Assembly (NCBI RefSeq): GCF_018324205.1
Contig: NZ_AP023356.1
Coordinates: forward strand, 9,120,501 to 9,184,500
DNA: 64,000 nucleotides
Source of the DNA: Actinoplanes ianthinogenes
GTDB lineage: Bacteria > Actinomycetota > Actinomycetes > Mycobacteriales > Micromonosporaceae
Direction of reading: 5' to 3'
Position 1 is the first letter of the stretch; each line of letters begins with the position of its first letter. Positions 9,923 through 19,550 of the stretch are shown one piece after another. The notes beneath the pieces are model-generated. The model had not been told where the DNA came from, ran no database searches, and worked only from the letters and a program-made list of their open reading frames with translations. The position numbers and the translations under genes are program-made.

Positions 9923-10645
9923 GTGGGCCGACGCCCGGAAGTGGTCGTGCGGGCGCTGTCGATGGCAGAAGATCACGCGGACCGCGAAGAACCCGGTCAA
10001 GCTGCGCCGGGCGATCGTCGTGCTGATGTCCGGCCAGGGCCAGCCGGCGCCGGACATCGCCTATCTGCTCAAGGCCACCGAGGACTACGTCCGCGACGTG
10101 ATCCACGCGTTCAGCGAGTGGGGGTTCGACGCGCTGGAGGGGGCACACCGAACAAGATCAGTGAGCAGGTCCGCGACTGGATCTGCGTGATCGCCCGGTG
10201 TGACCCCCGCTTCCTCGGCGAACCCTTCTCCTGCTGGTCCTTGACGAAGCCGCATGACTACCTGATCGCCAGCGGCCGGGGCGCCACGATCAGCGTCGAG
10301 ACGGTCCGGCGGATCCTGCACGAACACGGCGTCATCCGGCAGACCTCGAAGACCTGGAAGGCCGGCAACGACCGCGACTTCACCGCCAAGATGCGGCGGG
10401 TCCTCGACCTCTACGACCGCCCACCCGCCGGCGGGCCGGGTCGTCTGCGTCGATGAGTTGGGGCCGCTGAACCTGCAGCCCCGGCCGGGCAAAGCCTGGA
10501 GACCGCGGGCAAGCCGGTCAGGCTCCGGGCGACCCATCACCGTGACCACGGTGTCCGGCACATGATCGCTACCGGATCCGGGACCGGGCGAGTTCCTCGC
10601 CTTCCTCAAGAGCCTGCGACGCCGCTGGCCAGGCCAGATGTGTTG
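9923..10645 (+). pseudogene. IS630-family transposase remnant
   Basis: Transposase coding is spread over all three frames. MGRRPEVVVRALSMAE starts at 9923, ITRTAKNPVKLRRAIVVLMS is in another frame, SEQVRDWICVIARCD returns to the first, then VCVDELGPLNLQPRPGKAWR and finally EFLAFLKSLRRRWPG. At least four frameshifts and a missing 3' end show it is dead. The order matches IS630 transposases, with the first catalytic Asp in CVDE. No inverted repeats found. Confidence 0.8.
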
Positions 10646-10889
10646 TCCACGAGCGTTGTTGACGGCGTGGCCTTTGTTCGCGAATTTGGGGCTCTGGCGC
10701 AAACTGTGTGATGCCGCCGAGCAACTACTTCCTCACGTGGTCGGCCCAGCCCACGCCACACCGGGTCCCGAGCAACGGCAGAGGTGCCACCCGCTACCAA
10801 TTAGGTGATAGTCAAACAAGCCGCCCGGGCAATCGGCCTCGATCGCCTTCCGCAGGGCCGGCTGAACCGAACCGAGGTGCCGCATTCCG

Positions 10890-11225
10890 CGGACCGCAGC
10901 ACCCTCAAAGCCGGGCTGACGGACGGAGCCTGGTCGGCGAGGTGCCGACCGACGTCGACGCGCTCGATGTCGCCGAGTGCGGTAAGGCTGTCGAGCGCCT
11001 GACGCCAGAGTCGGCGGGCCTTCCCGGGGTCGGTGGCGGCGACGCAGTGCGCGGGTGATGGGGAGCGGCATCCGCAGCCGCCGCGCGATCCGCAGGGCCC
11101 CGTCTGCCATCGCGCGGGCTTGTGCCGGATGTCCGGCGCGCAGCAGGGTGACGGCGCACTCGGCGGCCACCTTCGTCTGCGCCATCCGGTCGTTGGACTG
11201 CACGACGATGTCGAGGGCGAGCGGC
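10890..11225 (-). pseudogene. Fragment of a TPR-containing protein
   Basis: Read on the minus strand, one frame gives DRMAQTKVAAECAVTLLRAG, GHPAQARAMADGALRIARRL and RMPLPITRALR. After a frameshift near 11041 the next frame gives ATDPGKARRLWRQALDSLTA then LGDIERVDVGRHLADQ. This is a tetratricopeptide pattern, as at the C-end of SARP/LuxR-type regulators, with both ends missing. Family assignment is tentative. Confidence 0.45.
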
Positions 11226-11880
11226 CGGGGCCGATGTCGTCGCTGATGCTGGCGGTAGGGGCGCCGGCGGCGTTGAGAATTTCTGCGACCAGTGCTGAGC
11301 TCTACCGCTTGGCGGGTCCGGGCAACCGTGTCGCTCGGGTGGGCCGAGAAAGCCCGGCAGACCTCGTGCTGAAACGGTGACGTCGGCCGGTGACGCCGCG
11401 GACGCCCGAGGTGCGGGCCGCGCCACCGTCCTCTCATGAACGGTTCCTTTAGCGGAAGGGATGGGTGGTGGGAAGGTCGCCTGATCCCCATCGGAGCGGA
11501 CCGCGACAAGCATGTTTCGGAGATCGCACCATGCAACGAGCGCTCGTCGTGGCCATGGATCTCCGCTGCCATGAGTTCAGCGCGGACGATGCCGACATAT
11601 TCGGGAGATCGGGTTTCGGCAGTTGTGGCGTTGTTCGTTTCGAGAGGCGAGCGCATTTTCGGACGGCGCAGTCGATCTTTTGTCGCCGATATGGTCGAGG
11701 AAGTTAAGTGTTGCCTTAGGAAACGCCAGATCCGGCCGTTGATCTCCAGATTCCGGTTAGGCTCCGAGCCGCTCGGGGTGGGGCCGGATCCGGTCCGGCG
11801 GCATGCCTCATGCCGGACGCGTGCGGTGCGGAACGGCCCCGCGCGGAACGGGCTTCGCTGCTGGCGGGTGGAAGGCGGAG
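11226..11880. other. Decayed intergenic stretch
   Basis: No convincing gene on either strand. Part of it (about 11560-11760) is less G+C-rich than the surroundings. It lies between the TPR fragment and the DUF4142 gene, and is probably eroded or recently acquired DNA. Confidence 0.4.
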
Positions 11881-12795
11881 ATGGGCATGATCGGCAGCGA
11901 TCGACGGGCACGGTACGTCGTGGCCGCGCTGGTCCGCATGCTGGTGATCCCGCCCGCGCTGCTCGGGATGCTGATCCTGCCGGCCGCGTCAGCCCGGGCG
12001 GCCGATGACGCAGCGACCCCGACCGACCTGGCGTTCATCCGCCGCGTGCACCTGACGGCGACCGGGGCCGGCGCGGCCAGCGCGCTGGCCCGGGGGATGA
12101 GCGTGAACGGCGCGGTCACGAGAATGGCACAGCAGGTCAGCACAGAATGCGAGCAGCTCGACGGCCTGAGCCGGAGCGCGGCCGGGACACTGGGGGTCGC
12201 GCTCGACGATCCATTGCCCGCCGAACAGCGGAGCACCCTCGCGGCCCTGCAACAGAGCGTGGGAGCGACGTTCGACACCGGATTTGTCGCCTACCTCTGG
12301 CGCGCCGACAGTGAGCTGCTCCCGATCGCGACGACGGTGAGGGGCACGACGGGTAATCCGATCGTGCGCCGGCTCGCTCAGCGGGCCGAGGCGGTCACCG
12401 CGGCACAGTTGCCGAGGCTGCAGGGCAGCGGCCTGTTGACGATGACAGTTCTACCGTCCGTCGCGGCGACCAGCCCGGTCAGCCGGCTGCCCGGCGGGGT
12501 GCCGATGGATGGGCAGGTGATGGCGCAGGCGCGCGAGGGCACCGGGTATCTCGTCCCGCCGGCATGGAGCAGAGTCACCGTGCTGGTCGTCGCCACCGGC
12601 GTGGCGGGGGTCCTGTCGTGGCGCCTGTTGATCGGGTCCCGAGGTGGCCGCGGCCGTGCCCGCCGGACCCCCGCGGGGCGCCGGTGGCACCGAGAGCCGA
12701 CCCGGCCGGAAACCGGCCGTCCGGCGGGCCCTCGGCACCGGAGAGCGACCGTGCCAGAAACCCGCCGGCTCCGACCACGTCATCCACCGCCGTGA
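11881..12795 (+). CDS. DUF4142-type secreted or membrane protein
   Basis: About 304 aa from ATG 11881 (GGCGGAG upstream). A signal/TM helix (VRMLVIPPALLGMLILPAA) is followed by a DUF4142-like helical bundle: DLAFIRRVHLTATGAGAASA, VTRMAQQVSTECEQLDGLS, GATFDTGFVAYLW. A second TM (VTVLVVATGVAGVLSWRLL) and a long basic Arg/Pro tail follow. The usual histidines of the DUF4142 core are largely absent. Function unknown. Confidence 0.7.
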   Translation: MGMIGSDRRARYVVAALVRMLVIPPALLGMLILPAASARAADDAATPTDLAFIRRVHLTATGAGAASALARGMSVNGAVTRMAQQVSTECEQLDGLSRSAAGTLGVALDDPLPAEQRSTLAALQQSVGATFDTGFVAYLWRADSELLPIATTVRGTTGNPIVRRLAQRAEAVTAAQLPRLQGSGLLTMTVLPSVAATSPVSRLPGGVPMDGQVMAQAREGTGYLVPPAWSRVTVLVVATGVAGVLSWRLLIGSRGGRGRARRTPAGRRWHREPTRPETGRPAGPRHRRATVPETRRLRPRHPPP

Positions 12796-12983
12796 CGACG
12801 TACCAGATGACATCAGGCCCTCAGCATGCGGTGATCCGACGGCTGAGCACGGCAGAGCGCAGCAGCGGCAGGTGGATCCGCGCTGCATCGCTCAGCTCGC
12901 TGAAATGCGAACCCGCGTTGGCATCGAGGTGTGTTCATGCGCGGCGTCGCGCGAACCGAAAAGCGATTTGCTCAGCTGTCGGG

Positions 12984-13794
12984 TCACGACGACTGCCGTG
13001 TCGACAGCAGGGCCTCGGTACGCTCGCGCAGCCGAGCACGAAACACCAAGTCGTACGCCTGATCGAGCGCCCGCCCCACCCGCATGCCGTTGAAGTAGCG
13101 GCCGGTCACCCCGTCCAGGTCCGGGTCGGCGACCAGGCGCAATGTCGCCTGCAACCCCTGTTCCAGCGAGTCGATCGTGCCGTAACGGGACTCATGCACC
13201 ATCGTGGTCGGCATCAGTGACGCGGGGTGAAGGCAGTTGGCCGTCACACCCGTGCCGGCCAGTTCGTCGGCGAGGTCGAAAGTGTGGGCGATCAGTGCCA
13301 GCTTGGAGCGCCGGTACGCCTCGACCCCGTCGTACTCCCGTTCCATCATCAGATCGTCGAGCTCGATCGGACGCTGCCCGACTGACGCGACATTGACGAT
13401 CCGGGCGGAAGCGGCCCGGTGCAGAACCGGCAGCAGCAGCCTGGTCAGCAGATACGGGGCCAGATAGTTGACCGCGAAGCGCAACTCGTAGCCGTCGCGG
13501 GACAGCTCGCGACCGGCACCCGGCGCACCGAACCCCACGCCGGCATTGTTGACCAGCACGTCGAGCCGGTTCGTATGTTCGGCGGCCCGGGCGGCAAGCC
13601 CGCGCACCTCGTCGAGCGATGACAGGTCCGCCCGGATCGCCACGGCCCCGGTCTCGTCGGCGACGGCAGCCAGTCGCGCGGGGTCGCGGCCGTGAACGAT
13701 GAGCTGGTGTCCGGCGCGGGCCAGCTCGGTCGCCAGCGCCCTGCCCAGCCCGTCGGAGGCTCCGGTGATCAGAATGTTCGCCACGGGTCCCAGT
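12984..13794 (-). CDS. SDR family oxidoreductase
   Basis: About 269 aa from GTG 13794. Classical Rossmann SDR: cofactor motif ITGASDGLGRA at the N-terminus, NNAG (LVNNAGVGFG), catalytic Ser in NVASVG, and YRRSKLAL in place of the canonical YxxxK, where the Tyr sits one position off and should be checked. Adenine pocket DLSSLDEV. It resembles retinol-dehydrogenase-like SDRs. It is divergent from the 13832 membrane protein with a 37-nt gap, so the two share a promoter region. Confidence 0.85.
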
Positions 13795-13831
13795 CTGCCG
13801 TGGCTGCGCGGTTTGGTGGGATGCTCGGGAG

Positions 13832-14431
13832 ATGAGCGGAACCGACGCCACAGTGAGCACCCTGCGGCGCCCCGCGCCCGGATGGGTCGCACCGCTGTTC
13901 GCTGTTCTGGGCGCGGCCACCATCCCGTGGACCGTCTACCTCTCGCTCACCCTGCCGCAGCGGACCCACACCGGCAACTACCGGGTCGCCTGGGTCGGTT
14001 TCGACGTGTTGCTGGTCATCGGCCTGCTCGCCACGGCCTATCTGGCCTGGCGCGGCCGGCAGCGGGTCGGGCTGCTGGCCGGCGCCACCGCCACCCTGCT
14101 GGTGGTCGACGCCTGGTTCGACGTGACGCTGTCGACGCGATCCGAGCTGACCTCGGCCATCGTTTCCGCGGTGCTGATCGAGATCCCGCTGGCGGTGCTG
14201 TGCGGGTGGATCGCGCTGCACGTCGACCGGCTCGTCGAGCACCGCCTGCGCCGGCTGGCCCGGCAGACCGCCCGGCTGCGTGCCCAGACCTCAGCCTTGA
14301 CGCTGGACAGCCCGCGACGTCTGCGCGGTGAGGCCCGGCTCCAGCAGATCCTGCGTGAGCAGGCGCTGCTGGGGCAGATCGAGTCGGCCGACGGCGGGCC
14401 GACCGGGGCTGCGAAGGGCGACCTGCGTTGA
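13832..14431 (+). CDS. Four-TM membrane protein, unknown function
   Basis: 199 aa. Four hydrophobic segments: WVAPLFAVLGAATIPWTVYL, VGFDVLLVIGLLATAYLAW, VGLLAGATATLLVVDAWFDV and a fourth at about 112-130. A charged cytoplasmic helical tail (residues 130-199) follows. Similar small proteins are common in actinobacteria, but I cannot name a function. Divergent from the SDR. Confidence 0.7.
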   Translation: MSGTDATVSTLRRPAPGWVAPLFAVLGAATIPWTVYLSLTLPQRTHTGNYRVAWVGFDVLLVIGLLATAYLAWRGRQRVGLLAGATATLLVVDAWFDVTLSTRSELTSAIVSAVLIEIPLAVLCGWIALHVDRLVEHRLRRLARQTARLRAQTSALTLDSPRRLRGEARLQQILREQALLGQIESADGGPTGAAKGDLR

Positions 14432-14539
14432 CCCTTCAAGGGCAAGAGGTCGTCCGCAAGGTGCGGCAGGGCGCCGCTCACGACCGACACCCGCTTTCCG
14501 GTACGCCCGAAGCGCACCCGGTGAAGACGGCCCGGCCGT

Positions 14540-14790
14540 TACCGTTACGGCCACCTGACACCGGCCGAACTCGAAGCCCGCATTTGAGCCCTGCGGACCC
14601 AGCTCAAACGCGGGGCCGGGCCGCCTCGGCCCCCTACTGGGTATGCCCGCCTCGACCGTGCACGCGGTTCTGACCCGCCACAATCCGCACCGCCTCGCCT
14701 GGTTGGACCGCCCGACCGGTCAGCTGACCCGCCGCGACCGGCCCGGCGAACTCCAAAAGCTGCGCCGCGCCACGCCCGGCATCCCGCCAT
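14540..14790 (+). pseudogene. IS481-family transposase remnant
   Basis: From about 14600 one frame reads GPGRLGPLLGMPASTVHAVL then TRHNPHRLAWLDRPTGQLTR and RDRPGEL. This is the N-terminal HTH-to-catalytic-domain junction of IS481 transposases, where one expects ...RRYERDRPGELVHVDVKKLG. Residues are missing inside (RRDRPGEL) and the whole DDE core is gone. Upstream, YRYGHLTPAELEARI is in the same family style. No terminal repeats seen. Confidence 0.7.
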
Positions 14791-14809
14791 CGAACGCGCC
14801 GCGTGCCGG

Positions 14810-15736
14810 TCAGGGTGTGGCGACCTGCCACGCGTCGAGCTCCGCCCGGGTCGGCGGGGCGGCGCCGGCCCGCGCCACTGTGAGAGCCGCGACCAGGGCC
14901 GCGTGGGAGAGCACCGCCCGCACGTCCTCGCCGCTGATCGCCCGCAACCGGGCCCGGCCCGCCACCCCGAGCAACCCGCGCTCCCACAGGGCGTCGAGCA
15001 GCCCGGACATGAAGGCGTCACCGGCCCCGACGGTGTCGGCCACGTCGACGGCGACGCGCGGGACCGCCACCTCGTCGCGGCCGGTGACCGCCACCGCGCC
15101 CTCCGCGCCCAGCGTCACGCAGACCAGGGCCGGACCCAGGCCGAGCAGGTGCCGGGCCGCGTCCAGCGTCCGCGTCCCCGGGTAGAGCCAGGCCAGATCC
15201 TCGTCGCTCGCCTTGACCACGTCGCTGATGGCAGCGATCGCCTCGACCCGGATGCGGCAGGCGGCGGCGTCATCCACCAGCGACGGGCGGATGTTCGGGT
15301 CGTAGCTGATCGTCGCGGCCGTGCACCGATCGCGCAGCAACTGCTCGACGTCGCCGCCACCCGGCGCCATCAGGGCCGCGATCGACCCGGTGTGCAGGTG
15401 CTCCGCCGCCGCTTCCGGCGCGGGGCCGCCCGGCCAGCGCGGCCAGTCCACGGTGAAGTCGTAATGCGCGGACCCGTCCGGCTGGAGGGTGGCGAGCGCC
15501 CGTGAGGTCACCCCGGCGATCGGTGCCAGCAACTCCACGCCCGAACCGGTGAGGTGCGCCCGCAGCAGGTCACCGTCCGGGTCCGCGCCGAGATGGGTCC
15601 ACAGGCCGACGTCGTTGCCGAGCCGCCCCAGGCCGACGGCCACGTTGGCCGGGCTCCCGCCGGGAAGTGCCCGCTCCTCGGAGGAGGACGAGATCACGTC
15701 GAGGATCGACTCGCCCACGACCAGGAAACGCCTCAT
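14810..15736 (-). CDS. PfkB-family carbohydrate kinase, probable fructokinase
   Basis: 308 aa. Ribokinase/PfkB fold: N-terminal signature GGSPANVAVGLGRLG, substrate region DFTVDWPRWPGG, ATP region VTLGAEGAVAVTG and catalytic DTVGAGDAFMSGLL with the anion hole GAGD and base Asp. Its start overlaps the stop of the AGE-family gene by 4 nt, so the two are co-translated. In the mannan context, phosphorylating fructose to fructose-6-phosphate is the most likely role. Specificity is inferred. Confidence 0.85.
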   Translation of the reverse strand: MRRFLVVGESILDVISSSSEERALPGGSPANVAVGLGRLGNDVGLWTHLGADPDGDLLRAHLTGSGVELLAPIAGVTSRALATLQPDGSAHYDFTVDWPRWPGGPAPEAAAEHLHTGSIAALMAPGGGDVEQLLRDRCTAATISYDPNIRPSLVDDAAACRIRVEAIAAISDVVKASDEDLAWLYPGTRTLDAARHLLGLGPALVCVTLGAEGAVAVTGRDEVAVPRVAVDVADTVGAGDAFMSGLLDALWERGLLGVAGRARLRAISGEDVRAVLSHAALVAALTVARAGAAPPTRAELDAWQVATP

Positions 15737-16953
15737 CGGACCGCTCCGCTCGCGCAGGCCGCGGCAAGCCCGGGGGCCAGCGGCGCCCGGGGGATCAGCA
15801 TCGCCTGCACCGCGTGGTACAGGTCCGGCTTGCCCGGCCAGGTCGTAGCGGCCGGCCGGTTCTGGGTGTCGAGCTCGTGCCACCACGAGCCCTGTTCCAT
15901 GTCCACGAAATGTCCTCGCACGTAGTCCGACCAGATCTTGTACCACTCGGCGTAATCCGGGGTGCCGGTGCGCCGATACAGGGTGGCGGCCGCCGCAATC
16001 GCCTCCGCGGCCACCCAATGCATGCGTTGCCGCACCACCGGAGTGCCGTCCCAGTCCGTCGTGTAGACGAAACCGGGAGCACCGTCGACCGCCCATCCAT
16101 CCGCGACCGCCTGGCCGAACAGGGCTTCCGCCGCGGGCAGCAGCCAGTCCGGCGCCGCGGACCCGAACGCCGCCTCGACGTGCAGGATGAGCCGGGACCA
16201 CTCCAGCGCGTGCCCGACCGTCGCCCCGAACGGCTTGAACGGGTCCTGCGGCCGTTCCCGGTGATAGTCCAGCCGCGGCTGCCATCGCGAGTCGTAGTGC
16301 TCCGGCAGCCGCCACCCGTGCGCCCGCCCCCACCCGGCGGCCCGCTCGGTGATGGCCAGCGCACGCTCCCGGCACTCCCGATCCCCGGTCGCGTCGAAGG
16401 CCGCCAGCATCGCCTCGACCGCGTGCATGTTGGCGTTCAGCCCGCGGTACCCGTCGAGCCGCTGCCACCCGCTGTCCCACTCGTCGGCGAACATTGCGGC
16501 CTCGGGCTCCCAGAACCGCCGCACCATCGTGTCGACCGCCTCGGTCAGCAGTTCCCGCGCACCGGGCCGCCGCGCCAGCGTCCCGGACGCCGCCGCCAGC
16601 ACCACGAACGCGTGGTCGTAACAGGACTTCCCGGTGGCCGGCACGCCGTCCGGAGCAACCGACGGATGCCACCCGCCGCGCCGCTTGTCGTGCAGCACCC
16701 CGGTCAGCCCGGCCAGCGCCGCGTCGGCCAGGGGACCGGCGCCCGGCACGCCGAGCAGGTCGGCCACGCTGTAGACGTGCGCCATCCGTGCGGTGATCCA
16801 GGCGTAGACCGGCCGGCCCAGGTCGGGCGTGCCGTCCGAGCGCAGCCAGGCCGCGCCGCCGAGCGGGTGCGCGAAATCGCGGCCGAAGTCGAGCAGCCGC
16901 CCGGTCTCCCGGGCGAGCCACTCGGTGTCCAGTGGAGAAGTGGCCGAAGACAT
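15733..16953 (-). CDS. AGE-family sugar isomerase/epimerase (probable mannose isomerase)
   Basis: 406 aa, the usual length for the N-acylglucosamine 2-epimerase (AGE, YihS) (alpha/alpha)6-barrel family. Candidate catalytic histidines: ATVGHALEWSRL (family GHxxEW), MHWVAAEAI, and SWWHELDTQN near the C-terminus. Family members interconvert mannose/fructose, GlcNAc/ManNAc, or epimerise cello- and mannobiose. Because it sits between a LacI-like gene and fructokinase beside a beta-mannosidase, mannose to fructose is the best guess. ATG 16953 follows AGAAAGAGA. Confidence 0.82.
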   Translation of the reverse strand: MSSATSPLDTEWLARETGRLLDFGRDFAHPLGGAAWLRSDGTPDLGRPVYAWITARMAHVYSVADLLGVPGAGPLADAALAGLTGVLHDKRRGGWHPSVAPDGVPATGKSCYDHAFVVLAAASGTLARRPGARELLTEAVDTMVRRFWEPEAAMFADEWDSGWQRLDGYRGLNANMHAVEAMLAAFDATGDRECRERALAITERAAGWGRAHGWRLPEHYDSRWQPRLDYHRERPQDPFKPFGATVGHALEWSRLILHVEAAFGSAAPDWLLPAAEALFGQAVADGWAVDGAPGFVYTTDWDGTPVVRQRMHWVAAEAIAAAATLYRRTGTPDYAEWYKIWSDYVRGHFVDMEQGSWWHELDTQNRPAATTWPGKPDLYHAVQAMLIPRAPLAPGLAAACASGAVR

Positions 16954-16976
16954 CAACAATTCTCTTTCTTCCAAGA

Positions 16977-17852
16977 TCAAAAAACGATTTGCGTACGCGA
17001 TGAGCCGGTGCTGTCCCGCTCCACGATGTGCGCCTGCGGAGCCTCGTAGATCACGCTCCCCGGCCCCTGGCGCATCGCGTCGAGCACCGCGTTCGCGGCG
17101 ATCTCGCCGATCCGCCCGACGTCGTGACTCATGGCGGACAGCGCCGGCAGCGCGAGCTGACACTGCGCCGAGTCGTCCCAGGCGACCACCGACAGATCGC
17201 CGGGTACCGTCAGTCCCTGCTTCCGGATCGTCTCCATGCCGCTGAGCGCCATGACGTCGTTGTCGTACACGATCGCCGTCGGCCGCACCGGATGCGACGC
17301 CAGCAGTTGCGCCGTCGACACCCGCCCGGCCTCCTGCGAGTAGTCACCCTCGGCGCTGATCAGCGTCACCCCGCGGTCCGCGGCCTCTGCCTCGAACCCG
17401 CCGAGCCGCAGCTGCGTGTGCGCCAGCGACCGTGGCCCGCTGACGTGCCCGACCACGGTGTGCCCCCGATCGGCGAGGAACCGGACCGCCTCCCGGGCCG
17501 ACCCCGCGTCATCGGTCCACACGGTCGGCAGCCCGTCCGCCGTCGACGGGTCACCCATCACCACGGCCGGCAGCCCCAGCCGCCGCACCAGGTCCACCCG
17601 CTCGTCACCGGGACTCAGGTCAACCATGATCACCCCACCCACCCGCCGCTCGGCCGACCACTGCTCGTAGGTGGCGATCTCCGCCGCGTGGTCGGTGACC
17701 ACCTTGACCAGCACCGAGATCCCGGCCGGGATGAGCAGCCGTTCCAGCCCCTCGATGAACTCGTGGTAGTAAGGCTCCTCCCCGAGCACCTGAGACGCGC
17801 GAGCCAGCACAAGTCCCACCCGCCGGGGCCATGCATTCACCGTTTCGTCCAC
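16977..17852 (-). CDS. LacI-type sugar-binding regulator lacking the DNA-binding HTH
   Basis: 291 aa from GTG 17852 (AGGGA 6 nt upstream). It starts directly with the periplasmic-binding-protein-like domain: RRVGLVLARASQVLGEEPYY, GVIMVDLSPGDERVDLV, FLADRGHTVVGHVSG, IVYDNDVMALSGMETIRKQG, VAWDDSAQCQLALPALSAM. The ~55-residue LacI HTH and hinge helix normally found upstream is absent, and the next 1.6 kb upstream is repeat DNA. A paralogue with the same architecture is at 58179-59006. Both lie beside a ROK gene, which does have an HTH. It may act as a co-sensor or be a decayed repressor. Operon: LacI-like, AGE isomerase, fructokinase. Confidence 0.8.
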   Translation of the reverse strand: MDETVNAWPRRVGLVLARASQVLGEEPYYHEFIEGLERLLIPAGISVLVKVVTDHAAEIATYEQWSAERRVGGVIMVDLSPGDERVDLVRRLGLPAVVMGDPSTADGLPTVWTDDAGSAREAVRFLADRGHTVVGHVSGPRSLAHTQLRLGGFEAEAADRGVTLISAEGDYSQEAGRVSTAQLLASHPVRPTAIVYDNDVMALSGMETIRKQGLTVPGDLSVVAWDDSAQCQLALPALSAMSHDVGRIGEIAANAVLDAMRQGPGSVIYEAPQAHIVERDSTGSSRTQIVF

Positions 17853-17927
17853 ATCTGATCCCTTTCGAAGAGGTGCCTTGAGTAGTGGGGCCGTGCCGCC
17901 CGAGCTGCGGCGCCGGGCGCGTCGCTG

Positions 17928-18540
17928 GAACCGCGGCGCTGGCGAGGCGCTTCGGTGTGGCGTGGGGTGCCGGGGTGCGTAGTGCTTCGCGGAGCGCGGG
18001 GGTGAGGTGCGGAGTCGGGCATGTTGCTGGGACGGCGGTGCTGGGAGGCGCTTGGGGTGTGGCATGTGGTGCCGGGGTGTGCAGCGCTTCGCGTAGCGCG
18101 GGGGTGAGGTGCGGAGCGGGGGTGCGTTGCTGGGACGGCGGTGTTGGCGACGCACTTGGGTGTGGCGTGGGGTGCCGGGGTGCGTAGCGCTTCCCGCAGT
18201 ACGGGGGTGAGGTGGGCGCCGTGCGTTGCTGGGACGGCGGTGCTGGCGACGCGCTTGGGTGGGGCTTGAGGTGCCGGGGTGGATAGCGCTTCGCGTAGTA
18301 CGGGCGTGAGGTGCGGAGCGGGGGTGCGTTGCTGGGACGGCGGTGCTGGCGACGCGCTTCGGTGTGGCATGAGGTGCGGGGGTGGGCAGCGCTTCGCGCA
18401 GCGCGGGGGTGAGGTTCGAGGTTGGGCGTGTCGCCGGGACGGCGGTGTTGGCGAGGCGCTTCGGTGGGGCGTGAGGTGCCGGGGTGGGCAGCGCTTCCCG
18501 CAGTACGGGGGTGAGGTGCGGCGCCGGGCGCGGCGTGAGG
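17928..18540. repeat. Tandem array of six ~102-bp degenerate repeats
   Basis: The word GACGGCGGTG recurs at 18031, 18134, 18233, 18336 and 18438, with a degenerate copy near 17928: periods 103, 99, 103, 102. Each unit also holds a GCGCTTCGCG-type stem-loop and GGGGTGAGGT. The plus strand is strongly G- and GT-rich. Unit lengths are not multiples of three, so the long minus-strand frames across it do not keep a repeat register and are probably not genes. It fills the space between the LacI-like gene and the ROK gene. Confidence 0.8.
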
Positions 18541-18599
18541 TGCGGGCGAGTGCACGCGTGTTTGCGGTGTGAGGTGTGGAGCGTGAGGCGCGGCGCCAT

Positions 18600-19540
18600 G
18601 TGCGACGCGGAGTCCCCCGGTGGGTCGACGGCACGACGAGTTCGCCGGGTTGGTGTTCGGGCGCAGGGCGAGGTACCCGGTGAGGCGCACCTCGGGATGC
18701 GAAGCGCCTCGCGGGGTGCGGTTGGGAGCTGCGGCGCGGCGTGGGTTGAGTGGTGGCGCGAGCCGCGGACGCGGTGGAGCGTGCCTCGGATGGAAGCGGG
18801 GTGTGGTTGGGAGCCGTGGCCCGGCGTGGCTGCGGGGTCGGGCACGCCACGCGGGGTGGGTGCGAGGTTGGGCCCGCCGCGCGGGGTGGAGCCGGGTGCG
18901 GCATGAGATGTGTGGTGGGGTGCGCCGCGCGGGGTGGCGCGGGGTGCGGCGTGAGGTGTGTGGTGGGGTGCGCCGCGAAGGTGGAGCCGGGCGCGGCATG
19001 AAATGCCTGGTGGCGCGAGGTGTGGGGGTTGGCGGGTCGGGCGCAGGGCGAGGTACCCGGTGAGACGCGCCTCGGGATGCGAAGCGCCTCGCGGGGTGCG
19101 GTTGGGAGCTGCGGCGCGGCGTGGGTGTCGCGAGGCGCGGGCGTTGGGGAGCGTGCCTCGGATGTGAAGCGGGGTGTGGTTGGGAGCCGTGGCCCGGCGT
19201 GGCTGCGGGGTCGGGCACGCCGCGCGGGGTGGGTGCGAGGCTGGGCACGCCGCGGGGTAGGTGCGTGGTGGGGTGCGCCGTGCGGGGTGGCGCGGGGTGC
19301 GGCATGGGGTGCGTGGTGGGGTGCGCCGCGCAGGGTGGAGCCGGGCGCGGCATGAAATGCCTGGTGGCGCGAGGTGTGGGGGTTGGCGGGTCGGGCGCAG
19401 GGCGAGGTACCCGGTGAGACGCGCCTCGGGATGCGAAGCGCGGCGCGGGTGCGATTGGGCGCCGCGGGGAGTGGCGGGTTGGGTACGGCGCGTAGAGCGG
19501 AGCCGGGTGCGGCGTGGGCTGCGGCGCGTGGAGTGGGGGC
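18600..19540. repeat. Second tandem array, ~355-380-bp units
   Basis: The segment starting GCGCAGGGCGAGGTACCCGG occurs at 18661, 19041 and 19395, giving periods of 380 and 354 bp. Copies 1 and 2 are near-identical for more than 250 bp; the third is truncated. Units share GATGCGAAGCGCC, GTGGTTGGGAGCC and many CGCGCGGGGTG subrepeats. There is no plausible coding frame. G-rich plus strand, as in the neighbouring array. Confidence 0.8.
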
Positions 19541-19550
19541 GGGGGAGTGG

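Noticed and set aside
12796..12983. Gene between DUF4142 and SDR
   Set aside because: No frame with a plausible start and coding pattern; no domain.
17928..19540. CRISPR array
   Set aside because: The units are 100-380 bp, contain no unique spacers and no short repeat, and no cas genes are near.
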